From Pantoea sp. (GTDB lineage: Bacteria; Pseudomonadota; Gammaproteobacteria; Enterobacterales; Enterobacteriaceae): a stretch of DNA of 64,000 bases. Shown here one piece after another: positions 44,991-54,560 of the stretch (position 1 is the first letter of the stretch; the number at the start of each line of letters is the position of its first letter). The position numbers were made by a program, and so were the translations under genes. The notes beneath the pieces were generated by a model. The model ran no database searches, was not told the origin of the DNA, and saw only the letters and a program-made list of their open reading frames with translations. The stretch spans positions 124,001 to 188,000 of the forward strand of contig NZ_JAPWKD010000019.1 in assembly GCF_028283705.1 (NCBI RefSeq), read 5' to 3'.

Positions 44991-45155
44991 GACTCTCACA
45001 AAACAAATATAGATTTTAGATTATTAAAAATCTCAACCCACCTCTGTAACATACACTTCAGACACCAAACTGCTCTGTGGTTTCGCCTGCAACTTATACA
45101 TTCATCAGTACGGTAGCGACCTACTGCCGTGGGTCCGCACCTCTTTGGAATAAAC

Positions 45156-46511
45156 ATGCATATAAAAAACACCACTCAGGACAAGCTGTTCACCACAGCG
45201 GTGTGTCTGGGTTTCGTTCTGGTCCAGCTTGATGTCAGCATCGTTAACGTCGGGCTGGAAACCCTGCGGCAGAATTTCCATGCCGGGATCGCTGACCTCG
45301 AATGGGTAATTAATACTTATTCCCTGCTTTTTGCCTCGCTGCTGCTGGGTGCCGGTACGCTGGGCGATCGCTTTGGTGTCAGGAATATCTTTGTCACTGG
45401 CATTTTAATCTTTATCGGCGCATCGCTAAGCTGTGCCTTTGCGCCCAGCATCTACTGGCTGGATATCGCACGCGGCATTCAGGGGGTGGGTGCTGCCCTG
45501 CTGGTCCCCAGTTCGTTGACGCTGCTGCGTCAGTATTTCGCTGATGGCAAGGCGCGTGCCGGGGCGATCGCCCTGTGGGCGGCGTCAGGCAGTTTTGCGC
45601 TGGCTGCGGGCCCGGTCGCGGGTGGTTTTCTGATTAAACTGCTGGGCTGGAAAAGTATTTTCCTGATCAATGTGCCAGTTGGTTTGCTAAGCGTATTTTT
45701 TACCCTGCGCTTTGCCCCGGTCAGCCCACGCTTTAACCGGAAGATTAAGGTTGTCAGCCAGACGCTGATTATTCTGGCGCTCGGGCTGCTGACTTTTGCT
45801 CTGACAGAATCCGGGCGCTTCGGCTGGGATAGCCGTATCACCTTATTGTCTTTGCTGGCCGGACTGCTCGCGCTGGCGCTATTTATTCGTGGCGAGAAAA
45901 AGTCGGCCGATCCGGTTCTGCTGCCATCGGTGTTGGGCAACAGGCTTATCCTCAGCGGAGTGGTAATCGGTTTTCTTTGCAATATGGTGTTTTATGGTGC
46001 CGTGTTCATTTTCAGTATTTTTTTCCAGAGTGAACTGAAACTCACCGCTTTGCAGGCTGGCCTGGCTTTTCTGCCAATGATGCTGTGTACCGCGCTGGTG
46101 AATTTCAGCAGTGGCAGATTGGGGCGATTGTTTCGTCTGCGCGGGTTATCGTCTGTGGGTAGCCTGGTCAGTTTTGTCGGTTTCGGCCTGCTGTTATTGA
46201 TTAAGCAGGACTGGGGAACCTATCAGCTGTTTACCCCGATGATGCTCCTGGGTGCCGGAACGTCTCTGGCGATGCCCGGTGTGGCTAACCTGATTTTTTC
46301 TCAGGCGACACATGAGGAAGCCGGATCGGCGTCAGCCCTGTTTTCCTGCGCACGGCAGATGGGAGGGGTGATGGGCGTTGCGGTGTTCGGCCTGATGATC
46401 AGTGCCAGTGGTGATGAAAACCTGATTGGCGGCCTGAAAATGGTGGCGGCAACCGCCATGCTGATGACGCTGATTTGGTTAACCATCAGCAGAACCCGCT
46501 TACCGGCATAA
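45156..46511 (+). CDS. DHA2-type MFS multidrug transporter (EmrB/QacA family)
   Basis: A 451-residue protein with about 14 hydrophobic segments. It has LDVSIVNVGLETLRQNF (motif D1-like for EmrB/QacA) and GAGTLGDRFGVRNIF (motif A). The frame opens at a GTG at 45129, but ATG 45156 (MHIKNTTQDKLF) fits the family start. It stands alone 165 bases after the AraC gene; no membrane-fusion partner is next to it, so it may work as a single-component exporter. Confidence 0.9.
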   Translation: MHIKNTTQDKLFTTAVCLGFVLVQLDVSIVNVGLETLRQNFHAGIADLEWVINTYSLLFASLLLGAGTLGDRFGVRNIFVTGILIFIGASLSCAFAPSIYWLDIARGIQGVGAALLVPSSLTLLRQYFADGKARAGAIALWAASGSFALAAGPVAGGFLIKLLGWKSIFLINVPVGLLSVFFTLRFAPVSPRFNRKIKVVSQTLIILALGLLTFALTESGRFGWDSRITLLSLLAGLLALALFIRGEKKSADPVLLPSVLGNRLILSGVVIGFLCNMVFYGAVFIFSIFFQSELKLTALQAGLAFLPMMLCTALVNFSSGRLGRLFRLRGLSSVGSLVSFVGFGLLLLIKQDWGTYQLFTPMMLLGAGTSLAMPGVANLIFSQATHEEAGSASALFSCARQMGGVMGVAVFGLMISASGDENLIGGLKMVAATAMLMTLIWLTISRTRLPA

Positions 46512-46522
46512 ATGGTATGACA

Positions 46523-46547
46523 CAGGCCGGAAGGCGATTCCGGCCTG
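46523..46547. terminator. Hairpin between convergent genes
   Basis: Perfect 10-base stem CAGGCCGGAA/TTCCGGCCTG with a GGCGA loop, between the MFS stop and the tautomerase stop; probably serves both sides. Confidence 0.65.
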
Positions 46548-46554
46548 CATAAAC

Positions 46555-46785
46555 TTAGTATTGGTAACCTGGTTTTTTAATTAACTCAGCTAAATGCGGT
46601 TTGATGATGGTGTCATAAACGTCACCCTTCCATTTTTCGGATGGAATTTCATTCAGTGCAACGGATACCGCATCGTCAGTGGTGCCCAGATGTTTTACCA
46701 GCGCAGCGGTAATATCATCAGCCAACGCTGCAAGCTGCTGTTCCGTCAGGTTACGTGGCAAACATTTAATATCTACATGTGGCAT
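46555..46785 (-). CDS. pptA: Tautomerase PptA
   Basis: A 76-residue 4-oxalocrotonate-tautomerase-family protein. It starts MPHVDIKCLPRNLTEQQ, leaving Pro1 as the catalytic base after Met removal, and ends IKKPGYQY as E. coli PptA does. The usual size is 76-77 residues. It tautomerises enol-keto acids; the physiological substrate is unclear. It is divergent from the LysR gene at 46987. Confidence 0.92.
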   Translation of the reverse strand: MPHVDIKCLPRNLTEQQLAALADDITAALVKHLGTTDDAVSVALNEIPSEKWKGDVYDTIIKPHLAELIKKPGYQY

Positions 46786-46986
46786 TTTTTATCCTTACGG
46801 GTGATTTGTACTGAATTTTACTTTACCTGTCGGAGAGTTCCCCGGAAAATGAACCCAATCCCGCCCGGATTGTGTTCATACCCCCCCCTTCGTCTGTGTC
46901 TTACCGCTCTACTCTTAACCTTATCTGACAGGTTAACTTCTGACTATGGTGTAAAAACAGGATGTAATGATGAAGGAATTTCATTA

Positions 46987-47880
46987 ATGTCGCGCGATAA
47001 CCTAAATGATCTGGTGGCCTTCATCACGGTAGCCCGCGAGCAAAGTTTTACTCGCGCAGCGGCAACACTGGGCGTTTCCCAGTCGGCGCTCAGTCATTCC
47101 ATGAAGGCGCTGGAATCCAGACTGGGGTTGCGCCTTCTCACTCGTACCACCCGCCGCGTCTCGCCCACAGAAGCGGGTGAACGTTTATTACAGGCACTCG
47201 GTCCGAAGCTGGATGAAATCAAAAATGAGCTGGATGCGGTACTCGACCTGCGGGATAACCCGACCGGCGTGGTGCGCGTAACCGCGACTGATTATGCGAT
47301 CACCTATTTGGTCTGGCCGAAACTGGAAAAATTCCTGCCTGACTATCCGGATATCCAGGTAGAACTGATCACCGATTATGGGCTGACCGATATTGTTGCC
47401 GGCCGCTTTGACGCCGGGATCAGGCTGGGAGAGACCGTTGCTCAGGGCATGATCTCGGTAAGAATCAGTGACGATGTCCGTTTTGCCGTGGTGGGTTCGC
47501 CTGACTATTTTCAACGTTATCCCACCCCGCTCCATCCACGCGATCTGGTAGCGCATCGCTGTATTAATCTTCGCCTGCCGACGCATGGCGGCTTATATGC
47601 CTGGGAGTTTGAAAAAGAGGGGGAAGAGCTACGCGTCAGGGTTGAGGGCCAGACCGTTTTCAACAATATCTTCCATGTACTCGATGCATCGGTGAGTGGT
47701 TTTGGCCTGGCGCATGTACCGGAAGATCTTGCAGCCCCGCTGATCGCCGAGGGAAAACTGGTGCGAGTGCTGGAAGACTGGTGTCCATACTGGGATGGCT
47801 ACCATCTCTACTATCCAAGCCGCCGGGCACCCTCCCGCGCCTTTACCCTGATGGTGGATGCGCTGCGCTATCGACGGTAG
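46987..47880 (+). CDS. LysR family transcriptional regulator
   Basis: A 297-residue LysR protein ([32 protein letters not shown]). It is a paralogue of the LysR at 33744-34637, sharing VLDDW/EDWC-type C-terminal segments. The frame is open from 46594, but ATG 46987 (MSRDNLNDLVAF) matches the family N-terminus. Divergent from pptA, 201 bases away, and a plausible regulator of it or of the molybdenum hydroxylase operon across the convergent terminator. Confidence 0.92.
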   Translation: MSRDNLNDLVAFITVAREQSFTRAAATLGVSQSALSHSMKALESRLGLRLLTRTTRRVSPTEAGERLLQALGPKLDEIKNELDAVLDLRDNPTGVVRVTATDYAITYLVWPKLEKFLPDYPDIQVELITDYGLTDIVAGRFDAGIRLGETVAQGMISVRISDDVRFAVVGSPDYFQRYPTPLHPRDLVAHRCINLRLPTHGGLYAWEFEKEGEELRVRVEGQTVFNNIFHVLDASVSGFGLAHVPEDLAAPLIAEGKLVRVLEDWCPYWDGYHLYYPSRRAPSRAFTLMVDALRYRR

Positions 47881-47884
47881 TATT

Positions 47885-47916
47885 GAGTGACCCCGTCTTA
47901 CAAGACGGGGTCACTC
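47885..47916. terminator. Strong hairpin between convergent LysR and cytochrome genes
   Basis: Perfect 15-base arms GAGTGACCCCGTCTT/AAGACGGGGTCACTC around 2 unpaired bases; no long T run. Probably a bidirectional terminator. Confidence 0.65.
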
Positions 47917-47934
47917 TACAGCGATCCTCTGTAC

Positions 47935-49281
47935 TTAGCGCATTTGCAAAATAATCACATCACTGCTGGCCGGATCGGTGCGCTGACGCAAATCATGCAC
48001 ATCTTTTTCGCTCACCGGCACGCCGGTATTCCCCCAGGAAGAGCGGATAAAACTCAGCACATCCGCCATTTCTTTATCGGACAGCTGTTTGCGGAACGGC
48101 GGCATACGATAAGCATCCGGCATGCCATTCGCCACCACGCGTGCCGAGCCATTCAGCGTCACATTGATTGCCGACGATTGATCCACCAGCATGGAGGTCG
48201 CCCCGGCCAGCGGCGGGATCCACGGTGCCTGTCCACGACCATCAGCACCATGACAGTTGCTGCAACGGGCCATAAAGGTCTGTGCCCCTGGGGTGCTGAG
48301 TCTTGCCGGCAGGCTCAGTTTGTTGATCGAATCACCATCATATTTCCATGCCTGAGGTTGGTTGTTGCTGCCCGCAGGTAAGGACTTCAGATAATGTGCG
48401 ATAGCTTTAAGATCGTCATCGCTCATGTATTGCGTCGAGTTATTAAACACATCCGCCATCGAACCAAACACCACACCATGCTGATTACGTCCGGTTTTCA
48501 GGAACTGATACAGGTCGTCTTCACTCCAGCGCGCCAGCCCGGTATTGATGTCCCCGCGCAGACTCGGGGCATACCAGCCATCCAGCGCTGCACCGGCGAC
48601 AAAATGCGGGCTGTCGGCATCGAGACCTTTTTCATTAAAGGCCAGGCCACGCGGCGTATGGCAGCTGCCACAGTGACCCGGTCCCTCGACCAGATAAGCG
48701 CCGCGATTCCACTGCGCATCCTGGCCGGACTTTGGCTGCCAGGGACCATTAACGGTAAACACACTATTCCAGAAGGCCAGTGGCCAACGCATATTTAACG
48801 GCCACGGAATATCACTGGGTTTATTGGGTTGATTGACCGGCTTAACCGCGTATTTGAACCAGGCGTAAAGCGCGGCAACGTCCTCATCACTCAGTTTGGC
48901 ATAGGAAGGATAAGGCATCGCCGGGTAGAGACGATGCCCATCGCGTGCAACGCCATGCCGTACCGCTCGGCTAAATTCGGTCAGGGTATATTCACCGATG
49001 CCCGTTTCCTTATCCGGGGTGATGTTGGTTGAATAAATATTGCCGACCGGTGTCGCCATTTTTAACCCGCCCGCAAACGGCGCGCCATCTGGCACACTGT
49101 GGCAGGCAACACAGTCACTTAATCGGGCAACATATTCCCCCTGTTTCAGCAACTCAGCCGACGGGGGATTCAGGGACTCATTCACTGCGATGTTATCTGT
49201 CGGGGTACGCATTACCCACGCCACAACGCCCAGGATAACGATCAATAAAGCGAACACCACACTGATACTGCGCTTGGTCAT
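47935..49281 (-). CDS. Triheme membrane-anchored cytochrome c (dehydrogenase electron-transfer subunit)
   Basis: A 448-residue protein with an N-terminal membrane anchor (VVFALLIVILGVVAWVM, about 8-24) and three CxxCH haem sites: CVACH (57-61), CGSCH and CSNCH. This is the layout of the cytochrome subunit of periplasmic alcohol/aldehyde dehydrogenases. The frame opens at 49440, but ATG 49281 has a GGAG site and gives a proper anchor. It takes electrons from the molybdenum hydroxylase encoded just upstream and passes them to the quinone pool or oxidase. It is the last gene of a three-gene operon. Confidence 0.9.
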   Translation of the reverse strand: MTKRSISVVFALLIVILGVVAWVMRTPTDNIAVNESLNPPSAELLKQGEYVARLSDCVACHSVPDGAPFAGGLKMATPVGNIYSTNITPDKETGIGEYTLTEFSRAVRHGVARDGHRLYPAMPYPSYAKLSDEDVAALYAWFKYAVKPVNQPNKPSDIPWPLNMRWPLAFWNSVFTVNGPWQPKSGQDAQWNRGAYLVEGPGHCGSCHTPRGLAFNEKGLDADSPHFVAGAALDGWYAPSLRGDINTGLARWSEDDLYQFLKTGRNQHGVVFGSMADVFNNSTQYMSDDDLKAIAHYLKSLPAGSNNQPQAWKYDGDSINKLSLPARLSTPGAQTFMARCSNCHGADGRGQAPWIPPLAGATSMLVDQSSAINVTLNGSARVVANGMPDAYRMPPFRKQLSDKEMADVLSFIRSSWGNTGVPVSEKDVHDLRQRTDPASSDVIILQMR

Positions 49282-49309
49282 ATTGTTATTCTCCGGCTTC
49301 AGTTCAGGA

Positions 49310-51568
49310 TTACGCGAAGTTGTGGCGTGATAGCGGCATGCTGCGAACACGCTGGCCGGTGAGCCTGAACACCGCATTGGCGACAGCCGGGGGAATAGCC
49401 GGAAGTGGCGGTTCGCCAATCCCTCCCATTTTTTCACCACTGGCTACAATCCTGACGTGGACGTTGGCCATACCTGAAGGCGGCAGAATCGGGTACATAT
49501 CGTAATTACGGGCGACGGGTTTTCCCTGCTCATAGACGCTTTCTTCCAGCAGCACCTGGGATAATCCCAGCGCGACAGCACTGTTCACCTGCGCTTCCAC
49601 AATCGCCGGGTTAATGATGCTGCCGGGATCAATCGCTTCCCAGACTTCATGGACTTTCACCCTGCCATCCACAATCGACACTTCAGCGATGGCGGCAGCC
49701 TGAGTACCAAAAGGAGAGGCCATCGCGATACCCCGCGCACGTTTCGAGCCATCAGCAGCGTCATAAGGACCGGGTTTCCAGCCACCGGAGAGTTCAACTA
49801 CGGCATTGAGCAAATGAGTCAGCCGTTGATTGCCTTGTAAAAGATGCAGGCGCAATTCAAACGGATCTTTTTTTCCGGCAACGGCGATCTCATCGAGGAA
49901 GCTTTCGTAGAGAAAATCATTCATCGAGTTGCCTACCGAGCGCCAGTAACCCAGCATCACCGGCCCTTTTTTGTAAATCTGGGCAATACGGCGATGCGGA
50001 ATGTCATAGGCTTTGCCGGTCAATCCCTCGACGGCGCTGGGATCCAGTTTGGCACCACGTTTACCGACAATGCCCTCGGTAGGGCCTTCGGTAATACTGA
50101 CCACCTCAAGCGCCACCGGATAGCCCGCCTCATCAAGCCCGGCCTGAAAACGGACGGCAGCCATCGGGCGATGGGTGTCGCGTAAAAACTCCTCTTCACG
50201 GCTCCAGATCACTTTCACAGGACGCCCGACCGCCTTCGCCAGTTCAATTGCCTGGGGATACACCATCGCCGTGTCATAGACAAAGTGTCTGCCGAAAAAG
50301 CCCCCTAACAGCGGCGAATGGATGAAAATCTTTTCGGGCGGCAGCCCGGTGCGTTTTGCGGCGTCAGCCTGGAACATTTCCGGAGCCTGATTAGGCAGCC
50401 ACAGTTCGAGGGTGCCGTCAGCGTTAAAACGCGCCAGGGCAGAGGGTGGCTCTAATTGCGCATGGTTCAGATACTGCGAATGATACGTGGCTTGCAGCGT
50501 GCTGTGGGCGCTAGCTAATGCCTGGCTGACATTGCCTTTAGTCTCGGCATCGTCACCCTTACCCGGTTCATTCGCGAGTGCCTCTGCATGTTGGTCTGAG
50601 GAGAAATCTGCTGGCATATAACGCTCACGTGCCGATTCATCGGGTTCATTCCAGCTGACCTGTAAGGCTTCAACGGCTCGCTTAGCGTGCCACCAGCGCT
50701 CGGCGACCACCGCTACGGCTCCCGGTAAGCGATGCACCGAATGAACGCCTTTCATACCTGAAACCTGTTCTTCGTTACGGATCTCCCCCACCGACAAACC
50801 GAGGCGCGGTGCATGCTGAACCGCTGCCTGCAACATGCCTTCCACCTTACAATCAATGCTATAGATTGCCTGGCCGGTTGATTTTGCGTGGATATCAAGA
50901 CGTGGGACGGGTTTGCCAATCCAGCGAAATTGTGCCGGGTCTTTCAATTTAATCGTGTCTGACGCAGGTACGGGCAGATCCATGGCACGCGCGGCCAGCT
51001 CACCATAGGAGAGGGACTTGCCGGATGCCGGATCGATCACTTTACCCGGTTCCGTGATCAGCGAACTTAGCGGCACCGCGAGTTCTGCGGCGGCGGCCTG
51101 GAGTAACATGTGGCGTGCCAGTGCGCCGAGGCGGCGCATGGTGTCGTAACTCATGCGCACCGACATACTGCCCCCGGTGATGCGTCTGCCGCCCTCCATC
51201 ACTTTGTAATCGTTACCTGCTGGCGCATTTTCGACAATGAACAGCGAGGGGTCAGCATCCAGCTCCTCCCCCACGATTTGCGCCATGCCGGTGAAGATAC
51301 CCTGCCCGCCTTCAACAAATGGGGAAAGGAAACGGATGCTGTTGTCGGGACGAATTGCCAGGAAGGCGGGTACGCGCGTCCCGGCAGCGACGGTCGCGTT
51401 AGCATCCTGCGCCCGCGCCTCGCCGAGCGGCAGGCCAAAACCCAAGACAAACGCCCCCGCCACGGTTCCGGCCGAGGCAAGGAGGAAACGTCTGCGTGAG
51501 AGATTGGTCGCCTCTCCCTCTGTCATTTGTGCCAACGAGGCGGTGAAGATGTCCGCAGAGAATTTCAT
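49310..51568 (-). CDS. Periplasmic molybdenum hydroxylase large subunit (isoquinoline 1-oxidoreductase/aldehyde dehydrogenase type)
   Basis: A 752-residue xanthine-oxidase-family molybdopterin subunit. An internal Tat signal (NLSRRRFLLASAGTVAG, about 22-40) directs export. Recognisable cofactor segments include GGGMSVRM-like GGSMSVRMSYDT, LLGGFFGRHF and GNSMNDFLYE. It would hydroxylate aldehydes or N-heterocycles with water as oxygen source. ATGA overlap with the small subunit and 28 bases to the cytochrome gene show one operon. The exact substrate cannot be deduced. Confidence 0.9.
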   Translation of the reverse strand: MKFSADIFTASLAQMTEGEATNLSRRRFLLASAGTVAGAFVLGFGLPLGEARAQDANATVAAGTRVPAFLAIRPDNSIRFLSPFVEGGQGIFTGMAQIVGEELDADPSLFIVENAPAGNDYKVMEGGRRITGGSMSVRMSYDTMRRLGALARHMLLQAAAAELAVPLSSLITEPGKVIDPASGKSLSYGELAARAMDLPVPASDTIKLKDPAQFRWIGKPVPRLDIHAKSTGQAIYSIDCKVEGMLQAAVQHAPRLGLSVGEIRNEEQVSGMKGVHSVHRLPGAVAVVAERWWHAKRAVEALQVSWNEPDESARERYMPADFSSDQHAEALANEPGKGDDAETKGNVSQALASAHSTLQATYHSQYLNHAQLEPPSALARFNADGTLELWLPNQAPEMFQADAAKRTGLPPEKIFIHSPLLGGFFGRHFVYDTAMVYPQAIELAKAVGRPVKVIWSREEEFLRDTHRPMAAVRFQAGLDEAGYPVALEVVSITEGPTEGIVGKRGAKLDPSAVEGLTGKAYDIPHRRIAQIYKKGPVMLGYWRSVGNSMNDFLYESFLDEIAVAGKKDPFELRLHLLQGNQRLTHLLNAVVELSGGWKPGPYDAADGSKRARGIAMASPFGTQAAAIAEVSIVDGRVKVHEVWEAIDPGSIINPAIVEAQVNSAVALGLSQVLLEESVYEQGKPVARNYDMYPILPPSGMANVHVRIVASGEKMGGIGEPPLPAIPPAVANAVFRLTGQRVRSMPLSRHNFA

Positions 51569-52023
51569 GCTTCACCCTCCTGTGCGGCAACCTCATGGAT
51601 GGCCGCTTTGATGGCGTTATACGTGCCGCAGCGGCACAGGTTGACCATCGCCGCCGCAATCTCTTCATCAGAAGGATGCGCAATCTGTTTCAACAACGCC
51701 GTCGCCGCAATCACCTGTCCTGACTGACAATACCCGCACTGCGGAACCTGGTGCTTTATCCAGGAGGCCACCACGCGCTTGCCAACCTCGTCGCTTTCTA
51801 TCGCTTCGATGGTAGTAATCTGCTTACCGGCCAGCTTATCTATCGGCGTGACACAGGAACGGACCAGTTGCCCGTCAACCATCACTGAACAGGCTCCACA
51901 TTGCGAAAGACCGCAACCATATTTCGTCCCGGTCATCGCCAGATCATCACGAATGACCCAGAGCAACGGGGTATCGGCGTCTGCATCGACCTGAACCGTC
52001 TGATTATTGATAAAAAGTTCCAT
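51565..52023 (-). CDS. 2Fe-2S subunit of the molybdenum hydroxylase
   Basis: A 152-residue protein with both 2Fe-2S clusters: plant-ferredoxin type CGLSQCGACSVMVDG...C (about 38-60) and the C-terminal CGYCQSGQ...CRCGTY. It relays electrons from the molybdenum centre to the cytochrome. It has no Tat signal of its own, so it is probably co-exported with the large subunit. First gene of the leftward operon. Confidence 0.92.
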   Translation of the reverse strand: MELFINNQTVQVDADADTPLLWVIRDDLAMTGTKYGCGLSQCGACSVMVDGQLVRSCVTPIDKLAGKQITTIEAIESDEVGKRVVASWIKHQVPQCGYCQSGQVIAATALLKQIAHPSDEEIAAAMVNLCRCGTYNAIKAAIHEVAAQEGEA

Positions 52024-52447
52024 AGCTCTCCAGTAGTTTGCTTCAATTGTTATTATGAAAACGATGCGACAAACATCACTGCAAAAATTCAGACTGTTTA
52101 ATATCAGCCAGTCATGACAGGTGGGACATACAGAGGGTACGGGTGGTGGTATTTAATTTACGTAATGCACGAAATGATTGTAGCCATGAGTAAAATAGCT
52201 TTGTAGCGTTATTGCCTGATATCAGTTATGAGTGATTTTAATTAATATCGCCACGTCTCCGGCCATTTGAACGTACGAATTATAGACTCTCCACATCATT
52301 ACATCCCGCCAGGAAAGGATTTAATGCCGTTAAAATCGCATAAATCGATAAAAACGAGGCACTTTCGGTCACGCATTCGATGGTAATATCCCGCGCGCAG
52401 TCTTTCGCATTAACAGAATAATATTGATTTTTTAAGGCAGACATAAC
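52024..52447. promoter_or_regulatory. Divergent control region between molybdenum hydroxylase operon and porin
   Basis: 424 bases, AT-rich, without a reading frame of note. It must hold both promoters. I found no clear operator palindrome. Confidence 0.4.
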
Positions 52448-53722
52448 GTGAAAAAGATCTTCAAACTTTCACTGGTAGCATCATTAATGGGTCTCTCGGG
52501 AATGGCCGCTGCGGCGCAGCAGGATTCCAACGGTTTCCTCGACGATAGCCATCTGGATGTGTTGTTACGCAATGCGTACATCAACAGGAATTATAAAGAC
52601 GACGGCATTCGCACTCGCCGCGAGTGGGGACAAGGCATCATCGCCAATTTCTCCTCTGGATTCACTCAGGGACCGGTCGGATTTGGCGTCGATGGTCTGG
52701 CGCAGTATGCGGTTCGACTGGATGGCGGCCGTGGCCGTAGTGGCGCAGGCGGCATCGATTTCTTTGCCCAGGATAACGATGGCAAGGCAAAGTCAGATTT
52801 GGCTAAATTCGGTGCCACGGCAAAAATGCGCTTCTCCAACACCGTGCTCAGCTACGGTACACAGCGCCCGGTTCTGCCAATCCTGACCGCCGATGATTCA
52901 CGCCTGCTGGATGAAACCTATACCGGTTTCATGATCAACTCGCAGGAAGTTGCCGGATTAAACGTTTCAGCCGGTTATTTCACCGATGAACAGCAGAAAA
53001 GTGACGACAGCCATAATACCGGCCTGAAATCCCTGAGCTTTGCCGGGGCCAGTTATCAATTTACCGATCAGCTGAGTGGTGCATTTTACGCGTCAAATGT
53101 TGAAGACGTGATTAACAAGCAATATCTCGGTCTGAACTACAAAGCGCCAATTGCGGCTAATCAATCCTTTGGCCTGGATTTCAACGGTTATAACTCACGC
53201 CTGAGCCAGGAATATGCCGATCAGCTCGACACTGGCCGCAGTAATACCATCTGGAGCCTGGCTGCCAGCTATACCTTCGATATCCATACCTTCAAAGTTG
53301 CTTATCAGCAAAGCAGCGGGAGCACCGGTTACCATTATGGCGGATACCGTAATCAGGGTGGCGTAGGCGATGGCGGCAACACCATCTGGCTGGCGAACTC
53401 TTACTGGTCTGATTTTAATGGTGAAGACGAGCGTTCATGGCAGGTGGCTTACTCCATCGATCTGAGCGGTGTCGGTATCAATGGTCTGAGCTATGACGTT
53501 GCTTATGTCCGTGGTGACAATATCAAAACCGCAGCGACCGATAATGGTCACGAGCACGAATTCTTCAACCAGCTGCAGTATAAAGTGCCGGATGGTGTCG
53601 CGAAGGACCTGAAAGTGAAACTGCGCTTCTCCTCATTGCGCGTCTCGTCTGATGCTTCAGACTATAATGTCGGCGGTAATGAAGTCCGCGTATTTGTTGA
53701 ATATCCGTTCTCTATCCTTTAA
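52448..53722 (+). CDS. OprD family outer-membrane porin
   Basis: A 424-residue porin with a signal peptide (MKKIFKLSLVASLMGLSGMAAAA) and a C-terminal aromatic end (YPFSIL). The start QQDSNGFLDDSHLDVLLRNAY and repeated beta-strands are typical of the OprD specific-porin family, which admits amino acids or aromatic acids. The start is a GTG at 52448. It faces the molybdenum hydroxylase operon and could admit its substrate. Confidence 0.9.
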   Translation: MKKIFKLSLVASLMGLSGMAAAAQQDSNGFLDDSHLDVLLRNAYINRNYKDDGIRTRREWGQGIIANFSSGFTQGPVGFGVDGLAQYAVRLDGGRGRSGAGGIDFFAQDNDGKAKSDLAKFGATAKMRFSNTVLSYGTQRPVLPILTADDSRLLDETYTGFMINSQEVAGLNVSAGYFTDEQQKSDDSHNTGLKSLSFAGASYQFTDQLSGAFYASNVEDVINKQYLGLNYKAPIAANQSFGLDFNGYNSRLSQEYADQLDTGRSNTIWSLAASYTFDIHTFKVAYQQSSGSTGYHYGGYRNQGGVGDGGNTIWLANSYWSDFNGEDERSWQVAYSIDLSGVGINGLSYDVAYVRGDNIKTAATDNGHEHEFFNQLQYKVPDGVAKDLKVKLRFSSLRVSSDASDYNVGGNEVRVFVEYPFSIL

Positions 53723-53729
53723 TTAAAAA

Positions 53730-53750
53730 ATGGCAGCTTATCGCTGCCAT
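53730..53750 (+). terminator. Hairpin after the porin gene
   Basis: 8-base stem ATGGCAGC/GCTGCCAT with a TTATC loop, 8 bases after the porin stop; only a weak T-rich tail. Confidence 0.5.
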
Positions 53751-53770
53751 TATAATAACCGCACGATTCC

Positions 53771-53844
53771 GTAGCGGCGCGATTCATCGCGCAATTCTGA
53801 GTACGGTGCCGGTAAACCCCGCGCAATAACTTGCTCCGCTACAG
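53771..53844. repeat. Inverted pair of the dispersed GTAGCGGCGC repeat
   Basis: GTAGCGGCGCGATTCATCGCGC at 53771 and, inverted, GCGCAATAACTTGCTCCGCTACAG at 53821-53844, separated by about 30 bases. The arrangement resembles bacterial interspersed mosaic elements. Confidence 0.65.
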
Positions 53845-53961
53845 CCTGATAACCCCTATGAATCCTGCTCATCAATCATGCCGCAAAAGGTGTATTTTTC
53901 CGGGCCTGTTAAGCTTTAAGGTTGCCCTGAACTGAATAAATACCTTGCTGCCGGAGGCAGT

Positions 53962-54558
53962 ATGAACGATGAATTTAACCTCAGCCGCCGGGCATTGTTT
54001 CCCTTCCTGACCGGCGTTTCCCTGCTGGCGCAGGACGCCGTGGCGCAGCCCATCTCTGGCTCGATCCTCACCGGCCAGTCAGATACGCTGGTGGCCTGGC
54101 ATTCCCGCAGCGGCAACACGCGGGTGATTGCCGGTATTATTCAACGCGCCCTTAAGTCTGACCAATATGAAATTCTCCCCCGGCAACCCTATCCTGCTGA
54201 TTACCTGGAAATGGTTGAGCAGGCGAGCAACGAGAGAAAAAGCGGCTTTAATCCCCCCTTACTGAATAATCTGGCCGACCTGAAAAAATATAAAACGGTC
54301 TATCTTGGTTATCCTATCTGGGGCATGAGTCTGCCTTCTATCATGCGCTCCTTTTTAGTTCGCCATGATTTATCTGGAATAAATATCATCCCTTTTATCA
54401 CCCATGGCGGGTACGGCATTGGGGATAGTCTTGATATTCTGGCGAAATCCGCCGCAGGCGCGACTATTTCAGCGCCTTTTATTATGCAGGCCGATCAGGA
54501 GCGCCAGACGATGGAAAAAACCCTGGGCTGGCTGGAATTCCAGGCGAGGAGAAAATAA
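53962..54558 (+). CDS. Exported flavodoxin-like protein
   Basis: A 198-residue flavodoxin-fold protein. The N-terminus FNLSRRALFPFLTGVSLLAQDAVAQP is a probable Tat (twin-Arg) signal peptide, unusual for a flavodoxin. The mature part has the FMN phosphate loop WHSRSGNTRVIAGII, then LGYPIWGMSLPSIMRSFL and FITHGGYGIGDSL. It may be a secreted flavin-dependent reductase. A GGAGG ribosome site precedes ATG 53962. The YeaO-like gene follows by 2 bases. Confidence 0.88.
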   Translation: MNDEFNLSRRALFPFLTGVSLLAQDAVAQPISGSILTGQSDTLVAWHSRSGNTRVIAGIIQRALKSDQYEILPRQPYPADYLEMVEQASNERKSGFNPPLLNNLADLKKYKTVYLGYPIWGMSLPSIMRSFLVRHDLSGINIIPFITHGGYGIGDSLDILAKSAAGATISAPFIMQADQERQTMEKTLGWLEFQARRK

Positions 54559-54560
54559 CC

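Noticed and set aside
46594..46986. N-terminal extension of the LysR gene
   Set aside because: The stretch runs antisense through pptA and resembles nothing; ATG 46987 gives the family start.
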